Source of the DNA: Bradyrhizobium macuxiense
GTDB lineage: Bacteria > Pseudomonadota > Alphaproteobacteria > Rhizobiales > Xanthobacteraceae
Length of the DNA stretch: 64,000 bases
Assembly: GCF_001542415.1 (NCBI RefSeq)
Contig: NZ_LNCU01000088.1
Span: 1 to 64,000 of the forward strand
Direction: 5' to 3'
Both the position numbers and the translations under genes were made by a program. Positions 28,857 through 37,489 of the stretch are shown one piece after another. The notes beneath the pieces were generated by a model, which had not been told where the DNA came from, searched no databases, and was given only the letters and a program-made list of their open reading frames with translations. Each line of letters starts with the position of its first letter. The first letter of the stretch is position 1.

Positions 28857-28985
28857 CGTCATGCCCGGCCTTGCGCCTAGCATCCACGTCTTGGTTTTCG
28901 CGAGAGAAAGACGTGGATGGCCGGGCATAGGCGAGCGGAAGCGACGCCGTCCTTCGGACGGCTACGCCCGGCCATGACGAATGTG
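28857..28985. repeat. Dispersed palindromic repeat
   Basis: ATGCCCGGCC at 28861 pairs with GGCCGGGCAT ending at 28928. Inside, CATCCACGTCTT (28881) pairs with its complement just before 28920. A further GCCGTCC/GGACGGC hairpin and another CCCGGCCATGACG copy follow. It fills the gap between two convergent genes and is not coding. Confidence 0.7.
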
Positions 28986-29023
28986 GCGACCATCTCAGCC
29001 AGGATATGTGGTCGACCCGGCTG

Positions 29024-30031
29024 CTATTTCGGCAGCGTGACCGGCGTCAGCTTGAACTGGCCCGGGTCCTTTCCCTTGTCGGGACCGATGATGTAGGACA
29101 GCTTGCCTTCGGCGACCCAACCGGTATCGCCGACCTCAGTCACGGACACCGGTCCGGTGAAACCATCCTTGATGGTGTCGATCTCGGCGTCATCGCCCTT
29201 GACCGTGACCTTGTCGAGCTTGCCGTTGCCCTCGATCAGCAGGAAGCCGCTGCCGAAAGCGCGCATCGCATCGGCGTGATCGAGCGGCCGCGACGGTTTC
29301 AATTCGGTCACCGCGCCGGCCTTGCCGTCCTTGACCGCGACCTTGAACAGCTTGGCCGGGATGAAGGTCGTGACATAGATATTGCCATCCGCGCCGATCG
29401 CGATGCCGTCGAGCCCGACGCCGTCCTTGGCGGGCGCGAGCAGCGGATCGGTGGCAAAGCTCGTCAGCGCCGTGCCGCCCGGCCTCAGCGCGTGCACGAT
29501 CGGCGCACCGGAATCGCTGACATAGGCGGTGCCGTCGCTGCTGACCACGATATCGTTGCAGAATGATTTCGGCTCGCTCAGCGCAAAGCTGCCCTTTGGT
29601 GCACCGCTCTTGAGATCGAAGGTCTTGAGCCAGGCGCCCTTGGCGTCACTTGGCCCGGCGACGCCGACGCCGCTGAGGTCATTGGAGCAGACATAGAGCG
29701 TGCCGCTCTTCTCGTCGGCGAGCACGCCAAGCGTCGAGCGGCTGCCGCCGGCGCCCGGCTTGACGAGCTGCTCCGGCTTGCCGCCCGGAGCGATCTTCGT
29801 CACGCCGCCGAGATTGAAGCTGCCGACGTAAAGCGCGCCGTCGGAGGTCGAGGTGACGCTCTCCGGAAAGCTCTTGTCGGGGAGGCCGACCGGAGCCGTT
29901 TCGGCACATGCGGCGCCGATGGTGCCGAGGCTGAAGAAAATGGCCGCCGCGCCGAGCACAGATGCGCGGCGGACCTTGAGCAGTTCTCCCTGTGCGAGCG
30001 GACGTTCCGCGCCGCCGTCTTGTTTTGTCAT
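29024..30031 (-). CDS. Exported SMP-30/gluconolactonase-like beta-propeller
   Basis: A 335-residue protein with a signal peptide ending 'TIGAACAETA'. The mature part is a beta-propeller of the SMP-30/gluconolactonase/LRE group: repeated 'GKPEQLVKPG' and 'SDGTAYVSDSGAPIVHALRP' type blades, 'IAIGADGNIYVTTF', and 'KSFCNDIVVSSDG' carrying the Asn-Asp pair used as a metal ligand in this family. Its substrate, perhaps a lactone, is unknown. It is divergent from a small zinc-finger-like gene, and a palindrome lies between them. Confidence 0.75.
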   Translation of the reverse strand: MTKQDGGAERPLAQGELLKVRRASVLGAAAIFFSLGTIGAACAETAPVGLPDKSFPESVTSTSDGALYVGSFNLGGVTKIAPGGKPEQLVKPGAGGSRSTLGVLADEKSGTLYVCSNDLSGVGVAGPSDAKGAWLKTFDLKSGAPKGSFALSEPKSFCNDIVVSSDGTAYVSDSGAPIVHALRPGGTALTSFATDPLLAPAKDGVGLDGIAIGADGNIYVTTFIPAKLFKVAVKDGKAGAVTELKPSRPLDHADAMRAFGSGFLLIEGNGKLDKVTVKGDDAEIDTIKDGFTGPVSVTEVGDTGWVAEGKLSYIIGPDKGKDPGQFKLTPVTLPK

Positions 30032-30154
30032 GATCGCTATTCCTGATGAGACCCGGTGCGACCAGGCAGGAGTTGTTGAGGCGATCGTCGCCGGCCGACA
30101 GCTTGTGGGTCTTGCAGGTTTCCGACCGGATTGTTCGCTCGCCTGCCTTGTCGC

Positions 30155-30171
30155 TATCGATATATACGATA
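30155..30171. promoter_or_regulatory. Palindrome in a divergent promoter region
   Basis: TATCG at 30155-30159 and CGATA at 30167-30171 are inverted with an AT-rich 7-base centre. It lies between the leftward SMP-30-like gene and the rightward small gene. It looks like an operator of a PadR- or TetR-type regulator; which regulator is unknown. Confidence 0.4.
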
Positions 30172-30195
30172 GTATATAATGGTAGAAAAGAAGCG

Positions 30196-30459
30196 ATGGT
30201 GGGAGATCGCATCATGGAACTGGAACCGACGGTCCGGAGCCGGTGCATGTGCTGCGGTGGCGTCATCGACGGTCTCGCCGATGACGGTGCGATCGGGATC
30301 GATGCGCGGATCGGCCTGTTTTCCGACGAATGCGCTTTCGTCTGCAACGCGTGCACCGCGAACCTGATCCAGGCCGCGGCGCTGCGCAAGCGTGAGATGG
30401 TCCACCGCAAGTGGCCGTCGCGCGATCGGAGCGTTCAGTCGGCGCCGAAGGCGTCGTAG
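30196..30459 (+). CDS. Small Cys-rich protein, putative zinc finger
   Basis: From ATG at 30196 (or 30214) the product is 87 (or 81) residues. Two Cys clusters, 'RCMCCGGVIDG' and 'FVCNACTANL', are 30-odd residues apart and could bind one zinc ion. The C terminus is basic. No family is recognised. Its last 25 bases overlap the end of the convergent serine hydrolase gene, so the annotated C terminus is constrained on both strands. Confidence 0.5.
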   Translation: MVGDRIMELEPTVRSRCMCCGGVIDGLADDGAIGIDARIGLFSDECAFVCNACTANLIQAAALRKREMVHRKWPSRDRSVQSAPKAS

Positions 30460-31733
30460 ACCAGCTTCTTGAACGCCGGCGTGATGCGGCCGCGCTCGTT
30501 CTGGGTCTGCTCCAGCAGGATGTAGACCATGTCGAGCTTCGGATCGACGCCGAAATAGGTGCCGCTGCCGCTGTCCCATTTCAACTCACCGATCGAGCCC
30601 GGCGGGGGCGGCCTGGCGTTGCCGGGATCGGTACGGACGCCGATGCCATAGCCATAGCCAAACCCGTCGCCGGGAAAGTACCAGTAGTCGCGGCCGACGC
30701 CGGAACCCGGCCCGACATGGTCCGTCGTCATGTCCTTGAAGGCGGCGGGGCTGAGATAGCGCTTGCCGTCGTATTCGCCGCCGTTGAGCAGCATCTGAGC
30801 GAAGCGGGCATAGTCCAGCACCGTGGACGACAGCCCGCCGCCTCCGGATTCCCATTCGGGGTGCGCGAGCCGGTCACGCTCGCCGTCGAGCAGGATCTGG
30901 TCCGTCGGCAGCGGCCGCGCCATCCGCGCGCGCTCCTGGTCGGTCGTGATCACGTATTTCGTGCTGGTCATGTGGAGCGGATCGAAGATCCGCTCCTTCT
31001 CGAAGGCATAAAGCGACTTGCCGGACACGATCTCGATCACGGCTCCGAGCACGTCGGTCGAGTGGCCGTAGCGCCACAGTGTGCCCGGCTGCCGCGACAG
31101 CGGCAGCTTGGCGATGCGTTCGGCGAACTCCTTGTTGTCGAACTTGCCGTCGAACAGATGCGCCTGCCTGTAGATGTGCTGCACCCAGTCGGCGCCGATA
31201 TATTCATAGGTGATGCCCGAAGTCTGCCGCATCAGGTCCTCGATGGTCACAGGACGGTTCGGCGGCACCAGCTCCAGCGTCGCCATGCCGTTCTGGCCGG
31301 GCGGTTCGATGCCAACCTTCACATCGGCAAAGGCCGGGATGTATTTCGACAGTGGATCCTTCGGCGACAGCTTGCCTTCATCGACCAGCATCATCGCGGC
31401 GACGCTGGTGACCGGCTTGGTCATCGAATGCAGTGCGAAGATCGTGTCCGGCGTCATCGGCACCTTGGTCCTGACGTCGCTGTCGCCGAAGCATTTCAGG
31501 TAGACCTGCTTGCCATGCTGCTGGATCAGCACCACGGCGCCCGGCAGGCGGCCGGTCGCGACTTCATTGTCGAAGAATGCGGTGATGCGTTCGAGTCCTT
31601 GAGGCGATGGAGCAGGAGGCTGGGAGGCGCCCGTTGGTCCGGTGGCGCTGGCAAAAAACACGGCCGAGAGGACCGCTGCGCCGAGCAATCGCGTCAGCGT
31701 TGAAACGACACTCGGATGAAATCTGCGTGACAT
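30435..31733 (-). CDS. Exported serine hydrolase, class C beta-lactamase fold
   Basis: A 432-residue protein with a signal peptide ending 'GPTGASQPP'. The Ser-x-x-Lys motif is 'SMTK' in 'FALHSMTKPVTSVAAMML'. The second motif is 'YGHSTDVLG', Tyr-x-His instead of Tyr-x-Asn, and the third is 'WDSGSGTYFGVDP'. This combination points to the EstB-like esterase branch. It is probably periplasmic; the substrate is unknown. It is not closely related to the serine hydrolase at 20401 beyond the shared fold. Confidence 0.82.
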   Translation of the reverse strand: MSRRFHPSVVSTLTRLLGAAVLSAVFFASATGPTGASQPPAPSPQGLERITAFFDNEVATGRLPGAVVLIQQHGKQVYLKCFGDSDVRTKVPMTPDTIFALHSMTKPVTSVAAMMLVDEGKLSPKDPLSKYIPAFADVKVGIEPPGQNGMATLELVPPNRPVTIEDLMRQTSGITYEYIGADWVQHIYRQAHLFDGKFDNKEFAERIAKLPLSRQPGTLWRYGHSTDVLGAVIEIVSGKSLYAFEKERIFDPLHMTSTKYVITTDQERARMARPLPTDQILLDGERDRLAHPEWESGGGGLSSTVLDYARFAQMLLNGGEYDGKRYLSPAAFKDMTTDHVGPGSGVGRDYWYFPGDGFGYGYGIGVRTDPGNARPPPPGSIGELKWDSGSGTYFGVDPKLDMVYILLEQTQNERGRITPAFKKLVYDAFGAD

Positions 31734-31848
31734 TGACGAGTGAGCCCCGATTGCCCGAAGCGATCCCTCGAGCGCGCGGACTTTAGCGCGGGCATCTCGC
31801 GCGACCTAGCGGTTTCCTGCCGTTTGGCTTTACGACGACGATCGAAAT

Positions 31849-33225
31849 CTACACAATTTGCGTCGCGCCGACCGGCGTACGAACGGCATGTGACAGCACC
31901 TGCAAGGCCTGGCTCAACTCGGCGCGATTGCGCGCGGCGCCGAGCGAGACGCGCAGGCCCCGCGGCGCGGCATCGCCGACCGCAAAAGCATCTTCGCCGA
32001 CGACCGCCAGTCCGTTACGCATCAGGTGCGACAACAGGTCCGTGCCGCCGAAATGTTTCGGCAGCGGCATCCAGATGTGATGGCTCGCCGGCCGCGCCGC
32101 GTAGGTCACACCTTTGAGGAAGCGCGTCGCGAGCTGCTGGCGGGCGGCCGCTTCGTTGCGGATGGCGCGGATGATCTCGGCGGCGACACCCGAACGCAGC
32201 CATTGCGTGACCAGCGCGACCATCAGCGATGGCGGCATCTGCAAGGTAGCCTGCAGGCTCGCGCGCATGCGCTGCTCGGCGTCGGGATCCGGCGCCAGCA
32301 GGTAGGCGACGCGCAGCGCCGGCGCGATGCATTTGGCAATGCTGGCGGCGAAATAGGTGCGCTCGGGAATCAGCGTCGCGATCGGAGCTGCCTGCGGCTC
32401 GAGCGGGCCATAGACGTCATCCTCGATCAGCACGCAGCCCCGTTTGCGGATGATATCGGCGATCGCCTTGCGCCTGGCGGCACTCATCGTCACCGTGGTC
32501 GGGTTCTGTTGCGTCGGGACCAGATAGATCGCCTTCGGCTTGTGCTTGCGGCAGGCTTCGTCGAGCGCGGCGGGACTGATCCCGTCGGCGTCCATCGCCA
32601 CGCCGACGAGGCGAATATCGAGCCGCGCGGCAGCGGCCTTCACGCCGGGAAACGTCAATGCCTCCGTGAGCACGACGTCGCCCGGCGAGGTCAGCGCGAG
32701 CAGGGCGTTGAAGATGATCGCCTGCGAACCCGGATAGATCACGATGCGGTCGGCGGATGCGTGCGGCACGCGCGGCTGCAGCCAGGCAGCCGCGACCTCA
32801 CGCTCGTCGGCGGTGCCGCCGGGACGCGCATAGCCGAGATAGGCGGAGAAGCCGGCCTCGGAGCGGATGGTCGCCAGTCCCTGCGCGATGCGCAGATCGA
32901 GATTGGCTTCGACCGGCTGCGGCGGCAGGTTCATCGACAGGTCGATGTTGACGGGTGCGGGCAGGTCGGAGGCGGCGCGCGCCGTGGTCTCCGAGACGAA
33001 TGTGCCCTGGCCCACTCGCGCATCCAGCAGCCCGCGCCGGCGCGCTTCGCCATAGGCGCGCGTCACGGTGGTGAGATCGACCCCGAGCGCCGACGCCAGC
33101 GCACGGTGGGTCGGCAGCCGTTCACCGCGCACCAGCCGGCCGCTGGCGATGTCGGACGCCAGCGCATCGACGATGCGCAGGAACATCGGGCCCTGCCATT
33201 CCGAAACTGTAGGGATCCAATCCAT
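31849..33225 (-). CDS. MocR-type regulator: GntR domain fused to aminotransferase
   Basis: A 458-residue protein. Residues about 10-75 are a GntR winged helix ('DIASGRLVRGERLPTHRALA'), joined by a linker to a class I aminotransferase domain (about 110-450) with 'YPGSQAIIFNALLAL', 'PTQQNPTTVTM' (cofactor contact) and the pyridoxal-phosphate Lys in 'ASIAKCIAPALRVAYL'. Such proteins sense amino compounds or PLP and regulate adjacent divergent genes. A direct repeat in the upstream region is a likely binding site. It diverges from the DUF983 gene, the obvious candidate target. Confidence 0.92.
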   Translation of the reverse strand: MDWIPTVSEWQGPMFLRIVDALASDIASGRLVRGERLPTHRALASALGVDLTTVTRAYGEARRRGLLDARVGQGTFVSETTARAASDLPAPVNIDLSMNLPPQPVEANLDLRIAQGLATIRSEAGFSAYLGYARPGGTADEREVAAAWLQPRVPHASADRIVIYPGSQAIIFNALLALTSPGDVVLTEALTFPGVKAAAARLDIRLVGVAMDADGISPAALDEACRKHKPKAIYLVPTQQNPTTVTMSAARRKAIADIIRKRGCVLIEDDVYGPLEPQAAPIATLIPERTYFAASIAKCIAPALRVAYLLAPDPDAEQRMRASLQATLQMPPSLMVALVTQWLRSGVAAEIIRAIRNEAAARQQLATRFLKGVTYAARPASHHIWMPLPKHFGGTDLLSHLMRNGLAVVGEDAFAVGDAAPRGLRVSLGAARNRAELSQALQVLSHAVRTPVGATQIV

Positions 33226-33247
33226 GCAATCTAGCGCTTTGTCTTTG

Positions 33248-33276
33248 ATTGTATGCTTCGATATGCATATTGTATG
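33248..33276. promoter_or_regulatory. Direct-repeat operator for the MocR regulator
   Basis: ATTGTATG occurs at 33248-33255 and again at 33269-33276, 21 bases apart start to start, which is two helical turns. It lies in the short gap between the divergent MocR and DUF983 genes. MocR proteins typically bind spaced direct repeats, so this is a strong operator candidate. Confidence 0.6.
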
Positions 33277-33306
33277 GATCAGCAGATCAGGTCAAGGATG
33301 ACGGCG

Positions 33307-33741
33307 ATGACAGACACGGTTTCCCTGCCAAAGGCGATGATGCGCGGTTTCGCGATGAAGTGCCCGAACTGCGGGCGTGGTCACTTGTTCGGCCGCTTCC
33401 TGAAGGTGGCCGACCATTGCGAGGTCTGCCACGAGGATTTCACCCCGCAGCGCGCGGACGATTTTCCGGCCTATCTCGTGATCGTGGTGGTCGGCCACAT
33501 CGTGGTGCCGGCGCTGCTGTGGATGGAGATGACCTACGCGCCGCCGGCCTGGCTGCAACTCGCGATCTGGCTGCCGGTGACGCTGTTCGGTGCGCTCGGG
33601 CTGTTGCAGCCGACCAAGGGCGCGATCGTCGGCCTGCAATGGCAACTCGGCATGGAGGGATTTGCGGCGTCGCGGCGGCGGCGAGCGGTTGCTCCGGTGC
33701 GAGCGACGCGAAGTCGTGTACGGCGGATTAGCGAAGCGTAA
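33307..33741 (+). CDS. DUF983 membrane protein with zinc-ribbon N terminus
   Basis: From ATG at 33307 the product has 144 residues. The N terminus has two Cys pairs, 'CPNCGRGHLF' and 'CEVCHEDF', followed by two membrane segments ('YLVIVVVGHIVVPALLWM' and 'LQLAIWLPVTLFGALGLL'). This is the DUF983 plan, of unknown function. The last dozen residues ('TRSRVRRISEA') and the stop are encoded by a dispersed repeat beginning near 33719, so the C-terminal tail is probably not ancestral. Other in-frame ATG codons (33274, 33298) fall in the operator or lack a ribosome site. Confidence 0.78.
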   Translation: MTDTVSLPKAMMRGFAMKCPNCGRGHLFGRFLKVADHCEVCHEDFTPQRADDFPAYLVIVVVGHIVVPALLWMEMTYAPPAWLQLAIWLPVTLFGALGLLQPTKGAIVGLQWQLGMEGFAASRRRRAVAPVRATRSRVRRISEA

Positions 33742-33800
33742 TCCGCCATTCCGCTTGCGGGAAAGATGGTGGGTTACGCTTCGTTGACCCGCCCTACGAG
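33719..33800. repeat. Dispersed palindromic repeat overlapping the DUF983 end
   Basis: GGCGGATTA and TAATCCGCC surround a GCGAAGCG centre at 33722-33747, and a second imperfect arm ends at 33800 in CGCCCTACG. The same unit, in variant form, occurs at 36676-36748. It provides the stop codon of the upstream gene. Confidence 0.75.
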
Positions 33801-33812
33801 ATCTGCAGATCC

Positions 33813-35060
33813 TCAAATCGGGTGATGATGGGGCCGGAACATCCGGCCCTTTTCCGTCACCAGCACGACTGCGAGCGAGGCCAGCGTGCAGAGGAAGAAG
33901 CCGGTCGCGAACGGCAGCAGCGTGCCGTTGTAGTCCTGGCCGATCGTGGTGCCGATGCCGATCCCGAGCAACGTGGTGATGGTGCCGTAGAGCGACGAGG
34001 CGGTGCCGGCGATCTTGCCCTGCGGCTCCATCGCGAGCGCGGTGAAGTTCGCCATCATCAGGCCGAACGCGAACATCATCAGCGCCGACAGCACCATGAA
34101 CAGCGGCAGCGTCAGCACTCCGGTCTTGACAGCAACGAGCAGCGCCCCGGCGACGACGGCAAAGCCGGTCAGCGCGGCGTGCGAGATCACGCGCATGCCG
34201 ACGCGGCCGACGATGCGGGAATTGAGGAAGCCTGCGATCGCGACGCCGACCGCGCACGCCGCGAAGGCGACCGGGAAGTAATGTCCGAGCTTGAAGATCT
34301 CGGTGAACACCTGCTGCGAGCAGAACACGAAGGCGAACAGCGAGCCCTGCACGCCGCCGGCGGCGAGCGCGTAGCCGATGGTCTGGCGGTTGGTGACGGT
34401 CTGGCGGAACGCCGAGAGCACCTCGGGGATCGCCAGCGACTTGCGCATCTCCTGCGGCAGCGTCTCCGGCATGCGCAGCGCGCTCCAGGCGAGCGCGATC
34501 ACGCCATAGATCATCAGCAGCACGAAGATGCCGTGCCAGTTCGTCAGCAGCATCACGGCCTGGCCGAATGACGGCGCGATCACGGGGACCGCGATGAACA
34601 CCATCATCGCCAGCGACATCACGCTCGCCATGCGCCGTCCGGCGTAGCAGTCGCGCACGATCGAGGTCGCGATCACGCGGGTCGCCGCGGTGCCGAGCCC
34701 CTGTAGCGCGCGCGCCAGCAGCAGCGTTTCGAAGGACGGCGCCATGATCGCGAGCAGGCCGGCGACGGTGTAGACGGTCATGCCGCCGAGCAGCACCGGG
34801 CGACGGCCGAACCGGTCCGACAGCGGGCCCATGATGAACTGGCCGACGCCGAAGCCGACCAGGAAGATCGACAGTACCATCTGCGGACGGTTGGCGTCGG
34901 CGAGATGGAAGGCGGAGCGGATGTTGGGCAGCGCCGGCAGCATCATGTCCATCGCCAGCGGGTTCAGCGCCATGATGGAGGCAATGATGACGACGAATTC
35001 CGGGAAGCCCATCGGGCGGTGGCCTGAGGAAACCCAGGCATCGGCATTGATGTCAGACAC
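33813..35060 (-). CDS. Bcr/CflA-family drug exporter (MFS)
   Basis: A 415-residue 12-segment major facilitator. 'GPLSDRFGRRPVLLGGM' is the loop 2-3 motif A, and 'MALNPLAMDMMLPALPNI' in the first segment is the Bcr/CflA signature ('D-x-x-LPALP'). These proton-driven pumps export drugs or small metabolites such as bicyclomycin, chloramphenicol or cysteine. The start is a GTG at 35060 with AAGAGG 7 bases upstream. It is divergent from the MHS symporter gene. Confidence 0.9.
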   Translation of the reverse strand: MSDINADAWVSSGHRPMGFPEFVVIIASIMALNPLAMDMMLPALPNIRSAFHLADANRPQMVLSIFLVGFGVGQFIMGPLSDRFGRRPVLLGGMTVYTVAGLLAIMAPSFETLLLARALQGLGTAATRVIATSIVRDCYAGRRMASVMSLAMMVFIAVPVIAPSFGQAVMLLTNWHGIFVLLMIYGVIALAWSALRMPETLPQEMRKSLAIPEVLSAFRQTVTNRQTIGYALAAGGVQGSLFAFVFCSQQVFTEIFKLGHYFPVAFAACAVGVAIAGFLNSRIVGRVGMRVISHAALTGFAVVAGALLVAVKTGVLTLPLFMVLSALMMFAFGLMMANFTALAMEPQGKIAGTASSLYGTITTLLGIGIGTTIGQDYNGTLLPFATGFFLCTLASLAVVLVTEKGRMFRPHHHPI

Positions 35061-35333
35061 TTAACGACCTCTTGGGAGATCGGAATCATAGTCATTTTGT
35101 TGCGGTGCACAATCGGCGTTTCGGGATAGGTGCCCGTCGATAGCGGGTGAGGTAGCCCGGTGATGGGCTTGGCCATGCCGTGCGTGGCCGCGACTACATC
35201 GTTGCTGCTGCAACTATTCCGCTCGTACCGGGCGCGAAGCTCTGCTATCCCGGTACCAGCATCGTGCGGGGCAGGGCGCATCGCGGCAGATCGCGCGCCC
35301 CGCATAGACAGAAACGGGTAGTGGGGAGGCCAC

Positions 35334-36668
35334 ATGTCCATCGAACTGTCCGCGCGTTCCCGCGGCGCTGAACTGTCGGAAGAGGAACGCAAGGTCCTCA
35401 CCGCGACGCTCGTCGGCACCACCATCGAATGGTACGACTTCTTCGTCTACGCGCAGGCGGCTGGCCTGGTGTTCGGCGCGCTGTTCTTCGCGCCGATGAA
35501 CCAGAACAACCCGCTGCTGGCGCAGATCGTGTCGTTCGCGACGCTCGGCCTGTCGTTCCTGTTCCGCCCGCTCGGCGCCATCGTCTGCGGTCACCTCGGC
35601 GACCGCTTCGGGCGCAAGAACATGCTGGTCGTGACGCTGCTCTTGATGGGCGCAGCCACCGCGCTGGTCGGATTGCTGCCGACCTATGCGCAGGTCGGCG
35701 CCTGGGCGCCGGCGCTGCTGATCCTGCTGCGCATCCTGCAAGGCTTCTCCGCCGGCGGCGAGTGGGGCGGTGCGGCGCTGATGTCGGTGGAATCGGCACC
35801 GATCAACCGGCGCAGCTTCTTCGGCTCGTTCCCGCAGATCGGCACGCCGCTCGGCATGATCCTCGCGACCGGCGTGCTGTGGGTGCTCACCACGACACTT
35901 GGCAAGCAGGCGATGATCGAGTGGGGCTGGCGCATTCCGTTCCTGCTCTCGATCGTCCTGATCGTCGTCGGCATCCTGATCCGCCGCACGGTGGAGGAAT
36001 CGCCGGTGTTCCAGGCGATGCACCGCCGCCGCAAGGAATCCGCGGCGCCGCTCAAGGAGCTGATGCGCAATCACAGCAAGGAGATACTGCGCACGGCGCT
36101 GATCTTCATGGCCAACAACGCGGCCGGCTACATCCTGATCGCCTTCATCATCAGCTACGGCGCCAACACGCTGAAGATGCCGTCGGACCAGCTCTTGCTG
36201 ATCGGCACGCTCGCCGCGGTAAGCTGGTTCGTCTTCACGCTGCTCGGCGGCATCCTCGGTGACAAGATCGGCCGTGTGCGCACCTTCCAGATCGGCTACG
36301 GGCTGATGGTGCTGTGGGCGGTGCCGATGTGGTTTTTGATCGACAGCAAGAACCTGCTGCTGTTCTTCGTCAGCGCCGTCGGTCTCACCATTGCGCTCGG
36401 CCTGTCCTACGGGCCGCAGGCAGCGCTCTATGCCGAGCTGTTCCCGGCCAAGGTGCGCTATTCCGGCGTCTCGATCGGCTATGCGCTCGGCGCCATCTTC
36501 GGCGGCGCCTTCGCACCGATGATCGCGCAATGGATCATCGGCACCTACGGCCAATCCTGGCGCGTCGGCGTCTACATCGCGGTGCTGTCGCTGATCTCGC
36601 TCATTACTGTGTCGACGATCAGGGATCCGCAGGGCGTCGACCTAAATGTGAATGACACGAGCGCATAA
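35334..36668 (+). CDS. MHS-family metabolite:proton symporter (MFS)
   Basis: A 444-residue transporter with 12 membrane segments. 'VGTTIEWYDFFVYAQAAG' near residue 30 is the signature of the metabolite:H+ symporter family, as is 'GHLGDRFGRKNMLV'. 'FSAGGEWGGAALMSVE' is the family's segment 5 motif. Relatives carry shikimate, alpha-ketoglutarate, proline-betaine or citrate. The substrate here cannot be read from the sequence. The position beside the amino-acid catabolic genes suggests a carboxylate or amino acid. Confidence 0.9.
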   Translation: MSIELSARSRGAELSEEERKVLTATLVGTTIEWYDFFVYAQAAGLVFGALFFAPMNQNNPLLAQIVSFATLGLSFLFRPLGAIVCGHLGDRFGRKNMLVVTLLLMGAATALVGLLPTYAQVGAWAPALLILLRILQGFSAGGEWGGAALMSVESAPINRRSFFGSFPQIGTPLGMILATGVLWVLTTTLGKQAMIEWGWRIPFLLSIVLIVVGILIRRTVEESPVFQAMHRRRKESAAPLKELMRNHSKEILRTALIFMANNAAGYILIAFIISYGANTLKMPSDQLLLIGTLAAVSWFVFTLLGGILGDKIGRVRTFQIGYGLMVLWAVPMWFLIDSKNLLLFFVSAVGLTIALGLSYGPQAALYAELFPAKVRYSGVSIGYALGAIFGGAFAPMIAQWIIGTYGQSWRVGVYIAVLSLISLITVSTIRDPQGVDLNVNDTSA

Positions 36669-36675
36669 GCTCTGT

Positions 36676-36748
36676 GGGGCGGATTAGCCAACAGGCGCAA
36701 TCCGCCAGTGTCGCGGTGGATTACGCTTCGCTAATCCACCCTACGCCC
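36676..36748. repeat. Dispersed palindromic repeat
   Basis: GGCGGATTAGCC ... AATCCGCC, followed by GTGGATTACGCTTCGCTAAT and CCACCCTACG, the same family as 33719-33800. It occupies the whole gap between the MHS gene and the convergent racemase-like gene, whose TAG stop (36741-36743) lies inside the repeat. Confidence 0.75.
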
Positions 36749-37373
36749 CGAGTATCGTCTTCAATTTCAGCACGGCACTGTCGGGCGTCGTCAGCACAGG
36801 CCTGCCGGTGACCTCGGCAACGCGTTCGGCTGCGGGGGCCATGCTGTACTGGGCGAGCGCGATCAGGTCGCAGTCGCGCAAGTCCTTCGCCGCCTCGACC
36901 ACGATGCGATCATGCTCGGCGCTATCGCCGCGGTCGAGCGCGGCCAGCGCGCCCTCGGCAAGCTTCGGCACCAGTGTCACCGACGACGGAAACTCCGGCG
37001 GCATCGACACCAGGGTCGGCGGGAAAGTCGAAAGCAGTCCGATCGCCTTTCCCTTCGCGACCGCCTGCTCGATCATCGCCTCGTTCGGCTTCAACACCGG
37101 CATCGGCGCATGCGCGCGCGCGACCGCCTCGATGCAGGGACCGAACGCCGAGCAGGTGAACAGGATGCCGTTGGCGCCGGTGCCGGCCGCATAGCGGCCC
37201 ATGGTCAGGAAGCGCTCGGTCATGCGGTCAGTGAGCTTGCCGTCCTGCGCGAGATCGGCCGAGAGGCTGTCGTCGAGCAGGTTCATCAGCCGCGCCTCTG
37301 GCCACAGTCGGGCGAACGACGCCTCGATCGGAACGATCGAGTGCTTCAGGGCATGGATGAGGGTGATGCGCAT
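36741..37373 (-). CDS. Asp/Glu/hydantoin racemase-family protein
   Basis: From ATG at 37373 the protein has 210 residues. It shows the family's first catalytic-Cys region, 'GILFTCSAFGPCIEAV'. At the place where the second Cys usually sits ('LGC' or similar), the sequence reads 'LIALAQYSMAP', with no Cys. Racemases of this family use two Cys, whereas a decarboxylase and some isomerases of the fold use one, so racemase activity is doubtful. The frame extends upstream to 37439 but that part is encoded by a dispersed repeat, so the ATG at 37373 was chosen. It is probably cotranscribed behind the binding-protein gene. Confidence 0.75.
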   Translation of the reverse strand: MRITLIHALKHSIVPIEASFARLWPEARLMNLLDDSLSADLAQDGKLTDRMTERFLTMGRYAAGTGANGILFTCSAFGPCIEAVARAHAPMPVLKPNEAMIEQAVAKGKAIGLLSTFPPTLVSMPPEFPSSVTLVPKLAEGALAALDRGDSAEHDRIVVEAAKDLRDCDLIALAQYSMAPAAERVAEVTGRPVLTTPDSAVLKLKTILGA

Positions 37374-37390
37374 GGTCGCAACCTGTTCTT

Positions 37391-37480
37391 CGTAGGTGGG
37401 CAAAGGCGCGTCAGCGCCGTGCCCACCATTCTTGCTCATTGCGCGTGAGGGTGGGCACGCTTCGCTTTGCCCACCCTACG
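37391..37480. repeat. Dispersed palindromic repeat
   Basis: CGTAGGTGGGCAAAGG at 37391 pairs with CTTTGCCCACCCTACG ending at 37480, with further pairing inside. The same family is present at about 58240-58340, where a nearly identical stretch of some 35 bases around the 'GCCCACCATTCT' core is found. Confidence 0.75.
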
Positions 37481-37489
37481 GCTTCATTC

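Noticed and set aside
30435-31733. Antisense plus-strand frame 30411-31703 of similar length
   Set aside because: The minus-strand frame has a signal peptide and Ser-x-x-Lys motif; the opposite strand shows only Arg, Asp and His-rich sequence typical of antisense frames.
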